Shown here piece after piece: positions 1 to 5,213 of a stretch of 5,213 nucleotides of DNA (its first letter is position 1; every line of letters begins with the position of its first letter). The notes below the pieces were generated by a model. It was not told the DNA's origin. It made no database searches and was given only the letters and a program-made list of their open reading frames with translations. A program made the translations under genes and the position numbers. Origin of the DNA: Christiangramia sp. (GTDB taxonomy: Bacteria; Bacteroidota; Bacteroidia; Flavobacteriales; Flavobacteriaceae); NCBI GenBank assembly GCA_024644145.1, contig JAHELO010000150.1:1-5213 (forward strand). Reading direction: 5' to 3'.

Positions 1-30
1 TAAATACTATAAAATTCCGTTAGCGTCCCG

Positions 31-46
31 TCCCGAAACATCGGGA
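31..46. repeat. GC-rich palindromic hairpin, CCCGA/TCGGG core
   Basis: TCCCGA, loop AACA, TCGGGA: a perfect 6-bp inverted repeat, extendable by one G:T pair. It is preceded by a tandem GTCCC-GTCCC (25-34). The GC-rich stem stands out from its AT-rich surroundings, and it shares its CCCGA/TCGGG core with the second palindrome 26 bases further on. Short intergenic palindromes of this kind are, from memory, common in flavobacterial genomes and resemble REP-type elements. That it is a dispersed repeat is inference, because only this window is visible. No T-run follows on either strand, so it is not a typical terminator. Confidence 0.6.
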
Positions 47-72
47 TAGAGAGTACTGCTGTATTGTGGGTG

Positions 73-90
73 CCCCGATAACTATCGGGG
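73..90. repeat. GC-rich palindromic hairpin, CCCCGATA/TATCGGGG
   Basis: CCCCGATA, AC, TATCGGGG: a perfect 8-bp inverted repeat. In RNA it would more realistically fold as 7 bp with a 4-base loop. It is followed on the plus strand by ATGTTTTAG, a weak T-run, so it could act as a plus-strand terminator for a gene left of the window. The shared core with the 31-46 palindrome favours membership of a repeat family. The two explanations are not exclusive. Confidence 0.6.
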
Positions 91-203
91 ATGTTTTAGT
101 ATGGAATAAAATAGAGGAAAACCAATATTATAATAATCTACCTCACTCTTTTTATTTGTAGTAAAAATCAATTCCTGTTGTAAGTTAAAGCTCAGAAATT
201 TGT

Positions 204-234
204 CCAGGGGAATACTCCTGGTTCTTCAGAAGAA
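204..234. other. Two adjacent small inverted repeats downstream of the uptake operon
   Basis: CCAGGGG-AATA-CTCCTGG (204-221) forms a 7-bp stem with one G:T pair. TTCTTC-A-GAAGAA (222-234) is a perfect inverted repeat directly beside it. They lie 60-90 bases past the stop of the last operon gene, where a 3' end would be expected. Neither is followed by a T-run on the minus strand, so a role in transcript ending or 3'-end protection is only a possibility. Repeats this short also arise by chance. Confidence 0.25.
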
Positions 235-293
235 AAATTTAATGTGAATAGAATATACTTGTATGAGCCAAGCTGGCCTTAGAGATTTAGGTC

Positions 294-515
294 TTAATCG
301 AACAAAGATTTTACAATAGTCATGATCCCTTTGAACATTAAAAAAATAGAGGCGATACTGGCAATTATTCCCAGGGTAAGAACAGGGAGATACCAGGGAT
401 TATCCTGATTATTAAATGCACTGTAAAGTATGGATGGACCTATTAATGCTAAAGGCAAGGCACCTGCAAGATATTTTATTCCTTTGGTAAGTATTTCTCT
501 GTTTGTATGTTTCAT
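294..515 (-). CDS. DUF6095 family small inner-membrane protein
   Basis: A 73-residue protein with two predicted membrane helices, roughly residues 13-34 and 43-62. They are joined by a short polar loop containing NNQDNPWY, and the ends are lysine-rich. The N-terminal pattern (KGIKYLAGALPLALIGPSI) matches my memory of the flavobacterial DUF6095 family at its usual length. No function is established, and I assign none beyond a probable location in the inner membrane. The ATG overlaps the stop of the preceding DUF4249 gene by one base (TAATG, 517-513), so it is probably translated by coupling or reinitiation in the same mRNA. Whether it contributes to the receptor/lipoprotein system or is only cotranscribed cannot be told from this sequence. 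It is the last gene of the operon. Confidence 0.85.
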   Translation of the reverse strand: MKHTNREILTKGIKYLAGALPLALIGPSILYSAFNNQDNPWYLPVLTLGIIASIASIFLMFKGIMTIVKSLFD

Positions 516-1321
516 TACTGTACTGTATAGAGGATTGAATCTACCTCAGACAATCTAAAATACCCTAACGGATAATTATCCGGGTTACTTTGATTTACTA
601 TATTTCCTTTTACCGTTGCCGGCATAGTTTCAAATGGGCCTCCGTCATTAGAACCTATTTGTGAACGCAATATAAAAAGATATTCGAAATAGTTCCTCGA
701 TATTCCCTGTAACTGAATATCAATTTGATCTCCAATTTCAATTGCGTCATCTGAGTAATATCCAAAAATCTGATTACCATTCGTAAATTCATCTTCGTAA
801 ATTTCCAGAGTTACATTTTCATTCCTGAATTTAAACAGGTAGTAATTTTCCTCAGCTTCTGGATCTGTATAAAAGGCTTTTATTTCTATATCCTCCCCGG
901 AAAATCCACCAGAGTTGCTCTGTTCAATACGATCTAAAGACGTTACGGGTATGAATTTCTCTGTTGCTGTAAATAATTGGTCTTCGTATTGAACCACCAG
1001 GGTATATGTTGAATTTAAAACAGGATTAAAGGTGTTATTCATATATAAGCCGGTCTCCTGGAAAATAAAATTATGTTCTTCTTCATTTTCCCCAAAGACC
1101 TTTACACTCGCATTTTCAACCACCCTTGATGCTTCAGAATAAAAAGCAGTAGTTTCTGAAATTTTTATAGTTTGTATATTTCCCGCTCTACTCTTGTACC
1201 AGAGAATTGAAGCTTCAATTACTAGCCTGGGTTCACTTTGATCCAGATCAATCTGGACCACGTCTTCACACGACGAGAATAGATAGATTATCAGGAAATT
1301 ATATAAAATCAATTTTTTCAT
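515..1321 (-). CDS. DUF4249 family outer-membrane lipoprotein
   Basis: A 268-residue lipoprotein. The N-terminus has two lysines, a hydrophobic stretch (residues 4-15) and a Bacteroidota-style lipobox LFSSC, with the lipidated cysteine at residue 18. The acidic pair E19-D20 follows, consistent with the acidic residues after cysteine that promote surface export in this phylum. The segment after the cysteine (CEDVVQIDLD, then RLVIEASI) is the typical opening of DUF4249. The rest is rich in predicted beta strands. DUF4249 genes usually sit beside TonB-dependent receptors in Bacteroidota, as here, and probably supply a surface-exposed lid or binding partner much as SusD does for SusC. That role is inference and no substrate is known. 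The start ATG overlaps the receptor's stop by one base (TAATG), indicating translational coupling and a roughly fixed ratio of the two proteins. Confidence 0.9.
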   Translation of the reverse strand: MKKLILYNFLIIYLFSSCEDVVQIDLDQSEPRLVIEASILWYKSRAGNIQTIKISETTAFYSEASRVVENASVKVFGENEEEHNFIFQETGLYMNNTFNPVLNSTYTLVVQYEDQLFTATEKFIPVTSLDRIEQSNSGGFSGEDIEIKAFYTDPEAEENYYLFKFRNENVTLEIYEDEFTNGNQIFGYYSDDAIEIGDQIDIQLQGISRNYFEYLFILRSQIGSNDGGPFETMPATVKGNIVNQSNPDNYPLGYFRLSEVDSILYTVQ

Positions 1322-3696
1322 TAGAAGTTAAAATTATAAGTGACAGAAGGGATAATTCCGAAAAGGGATAATCTAACAGCCTCATTTCTTCCAGTATCGC
1401 TATTCTCCCTGAAGCTTATTGAGTAGGCATTTTTTCTGTTATATATATTGTATATCCCAAAATTCCAGTATGATTTATATCTCTTAGGTTTTTGATGCCC
1501 TGGATAAAAACTTGCTGATAAATCAAGCCTGTGGTAGGAAGGTAATCTGTCTCCATTTCTTTGGCCATAAACGGGGATGGTAACCCCTTCATATTCATAT
1601 TGCGCATTAGGATAAGTAGTACTGAGTCCTGTTTGAAATATAAAATTGGCATTAAATGTCCACTTCTCGCTGTATTTGTAACTTCCGGTAATACTCAAAT
1701 CATGTGGTTTGTCATAATTGGAATTATACCAGTTACCATTATTGATCCCTGGTTCGTTTGAGTTCCTTCCCGGAGTTCGTTGTTCAGATTTCGCCAGGGT
1801 ATAAGCCAGCCATCCGGTAAACTTGCCTTGATTCTTTTTAAGTAGAACTTCCAAACCATAAGCGCGGGATTCTCCATTAAGGACAACCCGCTCAATGGCA
1901 TTATTTGCTATGAGGTTGGCACCATCTAAATAATCTATTCTATTTTCTATATTCTTATAAAAAACTTCAGCCTCCAGGGAGTATTTGTTTTCCCTAAAGT
2001 TTCTGAAATAACCTACTGCATATTGATCCAGAATCTGAGGTTTAATAAATGATCCGCTTGGAGCCCAAACATCTAATGGGGTAGGGGAACTGGTATTCGA
2101 AATTAAATGGAGGTATTGGGTTATCCTGTTATAACTGGCCTTAAAGGATTGTTGGTCGTCGATGGCATATGAAACTGAAAACCTCGGTTCAAGGTTCATA
2201 TAGGTCTTCAGAATTTCAGATCGAGAAGATTTTTGAAATTCAAGAATAGGTGCTTCACTATATATTTCAGTTTCTGAGTTATATTTCACTGGATTATTAT
2301 CTTCATAAATATTTATTTCCTTTTGTCCTAACCGGAAAAAACTACTGAAGCGAAGCCCATATTCCGCAGATAAATTTTCAGCTAACTTATGTTCTGCAGA
2401 TACGAATAGGGCATTTTCCAATGCATATTTATTGGTAAGTTTAAAATTGTTTATTCCTGAATTCTCACTGCTCGGTTTGATCTCTCCAGGATTGAATGCG
2501 AAATACGTATTATGAATACCATATTTTAAACTTAAATTTTCACTGATATAATGGTCTAAATCATATTTTAAATTTAGGTTAGTGATGCCGCTGTCCCAAT
2601 TAAAGCCGACAAAATTTAGATTAAGCCCATAATAATAATCACTGTAGATGATTGAAAGATTTGTAAAGATATTATCAGAAAAAATATGGTTCCATCGCAG
2701 GTTAAGAATGGCATTTCCATAAGTATTCTCAAAATTCTGACTGATTTTAAATACATCTCTCCCAAAGTATCCGGAAAGAAGAAGTTTGTTGCGTTTATCA
2801 ATATTATAGGTAAGCTTGGTATTAAGGTCGTAAAAATATGCCGAGTTATTATTATCAGTTAATTTTAAAAACAAATGTGCATAAGAACTCCTTCCACCAA
2901 AAAGGAAAGAGCCTTTCTCTTTAATTATAGGTCCTTCGGCTAATAATCGGCTGGAGATAACTCCCAAACCACCCTGCATTTTAAATTTTTTACTATTACC
3001 ATCCTTTTGATAAATATCCAGGACAGAAGATATTCTGCCTCCATAATTAGCGGGTATGCCACCTTTATATAACTTAAGATCTTTAATGGCATCTGGATTA
3101 AAAACCGAGAATAACCCAAACAGGTGAGATGAGTTGTAAATCGTTGCCTCATCGAGCAAGATTAGATTTTGATCTACCGCTCCTCCCCGAACGTTAAAGC
3201 CAGACGAGCCTTCCCCGGCGTTAGATACTCCAGGAAGTAATAATAAAGACCTAATCACATCAACTTCTCCAAAAACCACCGGCCGCTGCCGGATCGTGTT
3301 CATTGAGAGCCTGTTTATGCTCATTTCTGGTTTTTTAATCCTTATACCTTCACTTCTGCTAGTTATTTTAACTTCCTCTAGGTTTTGGGAAGTTTCAAAT
3401 AACTGAAGATCCAGTTTTTTATCTTCATATAGTTGGATTGTGTCCTGAATGGTTTGAAATCCCAGGTAGGAAATTTCGATTATATGCTCACCTTCAGGTA
3501 GTTTTATAGAATAGTAACCATATTCATTGGTTACCACCCCCGTTTTGGCATCCGCTACAATTAAATTGACCCCGATAAGAGTTTCGTTACTTGAGGCATC
3601 GGTTATCACACCATTTAAGGTATACATTTCCTGAGCCATTCCTGAAAACGGAAGAATTAAGAAGAAAAGAATAATTTGTAATAGTCGGCGTGTCAA
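1321..3696 (-). CDS. TonB-dependent outer-membrane receptor with carboxypeptidase-regulatory-like N-terminal domain
   Basis: A 791-residue receptor that should import a substrate across the outer membrane using TonB-ExbBD energy. Domains in order: Sec signal peptide at residues 1-21 (TRR, hydrophobic core, GMA cleavage before QE); carboxypeptidase-regulatory-like beta-sandwich, about 25-100 (GVITDASSNETLIGVN, NEYGYYSI, YLGFQT); a TonB-box-like EEVKITSR, about 107-114; plug, about 135-228, with GFNVRGG, LLDEATIYNSSHLFG and IPANYGGRISSVLDI; then a beta-barrel from about 238 to the C-terminal phenylalanine. Length and order are normal for the family and no part is missing. The start codon is TTG: an in-frame TAA lies two codons upstream, and the next ATG (residue 20) would remove the signal peptide. 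The DUF4249 partner follows with a TAATG overlap. The sequence does not identify the substrate; there is no SusD and no enzyme gene nearby that would suggest glycan use. Confidence 0.93.
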   Translation of the reverse strand: MTRRLLQIILFFLILPFSGMAQEMYTLNGVITDASSNETLIGVNLIVADAKTGVVTNEYGYYSIKLPEGEHIIEISYLGFQTIQDTIQLYEDKKLDLQLFETSQNLEEVKITSRSEGIRIKKPEMSINRLSMNTIRQRPVVFGEVDVIRSLLLLPGVSNAGEGSSGFNVRGGAVDQNLILLDEATIYNSSHLFGLFSVFNPDAIKDLKLYKGGIPANYGGRISSVLDIYQKDGNSKKFKMQGGLGVISSRLLAEGPIIKEKGSFLFGGRSSYAHLFLKLTDNNNSAYFYDLNTKLTYNIDKRNKLLLSGYFGRDVFKISQNFENTYGNAILNLRWNHIFSDNIFTNLSIIYSDYYYGLNLNFVGFNWDSGITNLNLKYDLDHYISENLSLKYGIHNTYFAFNPGEIKPSSENSGINNFKLTNKYALENALFVSAEHKLAENLSAEYGLRFSSFFRLGQKEINIYEDNNPVKYNSETEIYSEAPILEFQKSSRSEILKTYMNLEPRFSVSYAIDDQQSFKASYNRITQYLHLISNTSSPTPLDVWAPSGSFIKPQILDQYAVGYFRNFRENKYSLEAEVFYKNIENRIDYLDGANLIANNAIERVVLNGESRAYGLEVLLKKNQGKFTGWLAYTLAKSEQRTPGRNSNEPGINNGNWYNSNYDKPHDLSITGSYKYSEKWTFNANFIFQTGLSTTYPNAQYEYEGVTIPVYGQRNGDRLPSYHRLDLSASFYPGHQKPKRYKSYWNFGIYNIYNRKNAYSISFRENSDTGRNEAVRLSLFGIIPSVTYNFNF

Positions 3697-3738
3697 AGTT
3701 TATTTTAAAAATATAATTAAGTATGGCATTTTGATAGT

Positions 3739-3963
3739 TTAAGTTTTAATTAGCCGAAGAGATTGTCTTTGATTTCTTCGTCCTGTTTTAAATGAGGTAG
3801 TATTTGAAATCCCGAACAATCTTCTCAAAAACGGAAGGTAGGCGTCTACGGAAGATAGCTCAGAAATTATGGGTGTTCCAGGGTTTAATAGAGTTATATG
3901 TTCCTGTTTTGGTTTATCCACGGTGTCCTTTCCTAAATATTTCAAATTTCCGTAAACCGACAT
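3739..3963 (-). CDS. Unrecognised 74-aa protein, possible first gene of the uptake operon
   Basis: I do not recognise this protein. It has an ATG start, 74 codons and a TAA stop 42 bases upstream of the receptor's TTG, on the same strand, so cotranscription is plausible. It has no signal peptide or membrane helix. The middle is mildly hydrophobic (TPIISELSSVDAYLPFLRRLFGI), and the C-terminal third is strongly basic (KTGRRNQRQSLRLIK), which could suit nucleic acid or membrane-surface contact, though that is speculation. Codon choice (many GGA, AAA, TTA/CTA and AT-ending codons) resembles the neighbouring genes, and no longer gene overlaps it on the other strand. There is no Shine-Dalgarno sequence, which is usual for the phylum. 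An open frame this short can occur by chance, so its reality is about even. Confidence 0.45.
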   Translation of the reverse strand: MSVYGNLKYLGKDTVDKPKQEHITLLNPGTPIISELSSVDAYLPFLRRLFGISNTTSFKTGRRNQRQSLRLIKT

Positions 3964-3978
3964 AACTGGTCTAATTTA

Positions 3979-4024
3979 AGGTGTAGTTTAACGAAAGATT
4001 AAATAATTGTAATAGACTACACTT
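3979..4024. promoter_or_regulatory. Inverted repeat GTGTAGT...ACTACAC in the divergent promoter region
   Basis: GTGTAGT (3981-3987) is repeated inverted as ACTACAC (4016-4022). With G:T pairs allowed, the match extends to 12 bp (3979-3990 with 4013-4024) around a 22-base AT-rich loop. It lies 15 bases upstream of the 74-aa ORF's ATG and about 155 bases upstream of the DEAD-like gene. Next to it is a perfect 10-base palindrome CATATATATG (4025-4034). It could be an operator for a dimeric regulator or a leader hairpin for the minus-strand transcript. No regulator gene is in the window, and chance cannot be excluded in AT-rich DNA. Confidence 0.3.
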
Positions 4025-4087
4025 CATATATATGTGTGGATAAAATTTCAGGAATTGCAGTTTCTACGTAATAGAGGTTTATTCGGG

Positions 4088-4114
4088 TTATCACGTATTA
4101 AAATCGCACCTTTG
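4088..4114 (+). promoter_or_regulatory. Candidate Bacteroidota-type promoter for the DEAD-like gene
   Basis: CACCTTTG (4107-4114) matches the Bacteroidota -7 element TAnnTTTG at all fixed positions except the first base. A TTA at 4088-4090, 16 bases upstream, approximates the -33 TTG. The surrounding TTAAAATCGCACCTTTGC resembles flavobacterial promoters I remember. If it is used, the mRNA would have an untranslated leader of about 55-60 bases before the ATG at 4180. The -33 match and spacing are imperfect. I found no equally good element on the minus strand for the uptake operon. Confidence 0.45.
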
Positions 4115-4179
4115 CCTGAAGTAGATTTAACTTTACCCTAAGTTAGATTAATATTTTAAACACCATTATTTTAATTAGT

Positions 4180-4797
4180 ATGTCTTTTAAAAAATTAAAT
4201 CCGCCACTTAAAGAAGCACTGGATCAATTGGGATATGAGGGTCCAACCCCTCTTCAAAAAAAGATCCTGCCTAAAATAAAAAGCGGTGCAGATCTCTATG
4301 CACTTGCACCGGCGGGTAGTGGAAAAACTACAGCATTGATCATTAGTGTTCTGCAAAAGCTGGATTCAAAAGCTTTCGAAGATTCACCGAGGGCTCTTAT
4401 ATACGTTAAAGACAAAGAATCTGCTTTAGAGCTTGAGCGAAGGTTTAGTGAGTTTACCGGTGAAATGGACCTGCGTATCTATTGCGCTTATGAAGAACAA
4501 AATATAGACGACCAGAAAGATGATATTTATTATGGTGTAGATATAGTTATCGCCACACCAAAACGATTAGGAAAATTGTTCTCTATGACAGGTATTCATC
4601 TTGGGCAATTACAGCTTTTTATTCTTGAAGATGCTGAATTTCTCTCTAAAATAAGCAACTTTAATGATGTGGTAAGGATTCCTCTGAGCATTAGTAAATG
4701 TCAGTATTTAATTTTTGCTGAAAAAATGGAACCTAAAATGGAAAGGCTCCAGGATATGTTCATGGAACGTGCACATATCGTAAAACTGAACAAATAA
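4180..4797 (+). CDS. Single-domain DEAD-box-helicase-like protein with degenerate motifs
   Basis: A 205-residue protein matching only the first RecA domain of DEAD-box RNA helicases. The Q motif is clear (F3, then GYEGPTPLQ, residues 18-26), and Walker A is intact (APAGSGKT, 43-50). Motif Ia (PTRELA in true helicases) is replaced by KDKESA near 77-82. Motif Ib reads TPKR (126-129) instead of TPGR. Motif II reads EDAE (150-153) instead of DEAD, and motif III SAT aligns with AEK (180-182). The second RecA domain, which carries the arginine fingers needed for unwinding, is absent. A terminator directly follows the stop, so this is a complete short gene and not a frameshifted remnant. ATP binding is plausible, but independent unwinding is not. 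It may bind RNA or a full-length helicase as a regulatory paralogue (inference). From memory, similar short proteins are annotated as DEAD/DEAH helicases in flavobacteria. Confidence 0.88.
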   Translation: MSFKKLNPPLKEALDQLGYEGPTPLQKKILPKIKSGADLYALAPAGSGKTTALIISVLQKLDSKAFEDSPRALIYVKDKESALELERRFSEFTGEMDLRIYCAYEEQNIDDQKDDIYYGVDIVIATPKRLGKLFSMTGIHLGQLQLFILEDAEFLSKISNFNDVVRIPLSISKCQYLIFAEKMEPKMERLQDMFMERAHIVKLNK

Positions 4798-4822
4798 AAA
4801 AGCCCTGGAGACCAGGGCTTTT
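4798..4822. terminator. Bidirectional intrinsic terminator between convergent genes
   Basis: AAAAGCCCTGG, loop AGA, CCAGGGCTTTT: a perfect 11-bp stem with a GC-rich core. It begins at the base after the DEAD-like gene's stop codon and lies 20 bases past the stop of the convergent isocitrate dehydrogenase gene. On the plus strand the stem ends in TTTT. On the minus strand it is followed by six T's, partly encoded by the other gene's stop codon. It can therefore end both transcripts and limit antisense read-through. Confidence 0.92.
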
Positions 4823-4842
4823 AGAATCAATTTTATAGAATA

Positions 4843-5213
4843 TTAGGCATTGGTTGCAAGTATCTCATTTAATTTTGAGCTTGGACGCATTGCCTTTTTA
4901 GTAAGATCTTCTTCCGGTTTATAATAGCCGCCAATTTCTACTGGCGATCCCTGTGCATCTATTAGGTCCTGAAGAATCTGCTCCTTATTATCTTCCATCA
5001 TTTGAGCAATTTTGCCAAAATAAATATTCAAGTCTTTATTACTGGTTTGTTTTGAAAGTGCTTCTGCCCAGTATAGTGCAAGGTAAAAATGGCTACCTCT
5101 GTTATCCAGTTCATTTACCTTTCTCGAAGGAGATCTTCCTTCATTCAAAAACCTTTCAGTAGCTTCGTCCAAAGTTTCAGCAAGTGTTAGTGCCTTAGAA
5201 TTATCATATTTAT
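4843..5213 (-). CDS. icd: NADP-dependent isocitrate dehydrogenase, monomeric type (C-terminal part; gene continues past the window)
   Basis: The last 123 or so residues of a monomeric isocitrate dehydrogenase, an enzyme of about 740 residues that oxidises isocitrate to 2-oxoglutarate and CO2 with NADP in the cytosolic TCA cycle. The family-typical block PSRKVNELDNRGSHFYLALYW is present, followed by SPVEIGGYY and KAMRPS near the C-terminus. The arginine of NRGSHF (codon 5100-5098) probably corresponds to the arginine that contacts the NADP 2'-phosphate, Arg650 in the Corynebacterium glutamicum enzyme. This rests on its distance from the C-terminus and not on an alignment. The frame is open to the right edge, reading KYDNSKALTLAETLDEAT, so the TTG at 5172 is an internal leucine and the true start lies outside. 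The gene converges on the DEAD-like gene, with a shared terminator between them. Confidence 0.93.
   Translation of the reverse strand, partial: KYDNSKALTLAETLDEATERFLNEGRSPSRKVNELDNRGSHFYLALYWAEALSKQTSNKDLNIYFGKIAQMMEDNKEQILQDLIDAQGSPVEIGGYYKPEEDLTKKAMRPSSKLNEILATNA

Larger units (their letters stand above)
1..293. other. Intergenic region with hairpins, no convincing gene
   Basis: No frame on either strand gives a recognisable protein here. The stretch contains two GC-rich palindromes in its first 90 bases, an AT-rich middle, and a weaker hairpin pair at 204-234. It follows the 3' end of the minus-strand uptake operon, so it should hold that operon's transcription end. However, I see no hairpin followed by a clear T-run on the minus strand. 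One start-less open frame on the minus strand (225 down to 85) is described as a finding. What lies to the left of position 1 cannot be judged. Confidence 0.6.

Noticed and set aside
515..1321. The lipoprotein as a SusD homologue
   Set aside because: At 268 residues it is far shorter than SusD (usually about 500), and it shows no tetratricopeptide-like helical character. It is beta-rich and opens like DUF4249.
1416..3152. Several open frames of 60-80 codons in other frames inside the receptor gene, on both strands (e.g. 1561-1761 plus, 2940-3152 minus)
   Set aside because: They overlap a well-supported receptor reading frame entirely, and their translations show no recognisable domain. They are chance frames.
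3694..3702. TAAACTTTG (minus strand, 3702-3694) as the operon's -7 promoter element
   Set aside because: The spacing between TA and TTTG is three bases instead of two, no TTG-like -33 element sits at the right distance, and transcription from it would omit the receptor's start codon and part of its signal peptide.
4180..4842. DEAD-like gene as a full helicase broken by frameshift or premature stop
   Set aside because: The stop is followed at once by a strong terminator hairpin, and the convergent gene starts 20 bases later. There is no room for a second RecA domain and no remnant of one.
4953..5162. Plus-strand 69-codon frame opposite the isocitrate dehydrogenase gene
   Set aside because: It lies wholly antisense to highly conserved coding sequence and has no family features.
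5170..5172. TTG at 5172 as the start of a 109-aa minus-strand protein
   Set aside because: The frame stays open to the window edge, and the upstream residues continue the isocitrate dehydrogenase sequence. The TTG is an internal leucine codon of a partial gene.
1..5213. CRISPR arrays, tRNA or rRNA genes, insertion sequences, defence or phage genes
   Set aside because: I found no regularly spaced direct repeats, no tRNA cloverleaf, no transposase or integrase motifs and no toxin-antitoxin or nuclease genes in the window.

Overview
This AT-rich window comes from a member of the Bacteroidota, most likely a marine-type flavobacterium. The evidence is a TonB-dependent receptor with an N-terminal carboxypeptidase-regulatory-like domain paired with a DUF4249 lipoprotein, a DUF6095 small membrane protein, the monomeric type of NADP-isocitrate dehydrogenase, the absence of clear Shine-Dalgarno sequences, and a possible TAnnTTTG-type promoter. 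The genus assignment is only an impression from protein similarity held in memory.

Layout: positions 1-293 contain no convincing gene. They hold two GC-rich hairpins built on a CCCGA/TCGGG core (31-46 and 73-90), a smaller hairpin pair near 204-234, and a start-less open frame that may be decayed coding sequence. Positions 294-3696 form a tightly packed minus-strand operon. In transcription order it encodes a 791-aa TonB-dependent outer-membrane receptor, a DUF4249 surface lipoprotein and a 73-aa two-helix membrane protein (DUF6095). Each junction is a one-base TAATG stop/start overlap. A 74-codon unrecognised ORF (3739-3963) lies just upstream on the same strand and may be the first gene of the transcript.

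The divergent region 3964-4179 separates this operon from a plus-strand gene (4180-4797). That gene encodes a one-domain DEAD-box-like protein with an intact Walker A, but its motif II reads EDAE and it has no second RecA domain. A strong bidirectional terminator hairpin (4798-4822) lies between it and the convergent 3' end of a monomeric NADP-isocitrate dehydrogenase gene, which runs off the right edge of the window.

Functionally, the receptor and DUF4249 protein probably form an outer-membrane uptake unit, analogous in layout to SusC/SusD but with DUF4249 in place of SusD. The substrate cannot be read from the sequence. The DEAD-like gene and isocitrate dehydrogenase look like ordinary chromosomal neighbours. 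The most noteworthy items are the degenerate single-domain DEAD-like protein, the unrecognised 74-aa ORF heading the uptake operon, and the TTG start of the receptor preceded by an in-frame mini-ORF. I see no defence system, CRISPR array, mobile element or RNA gene.
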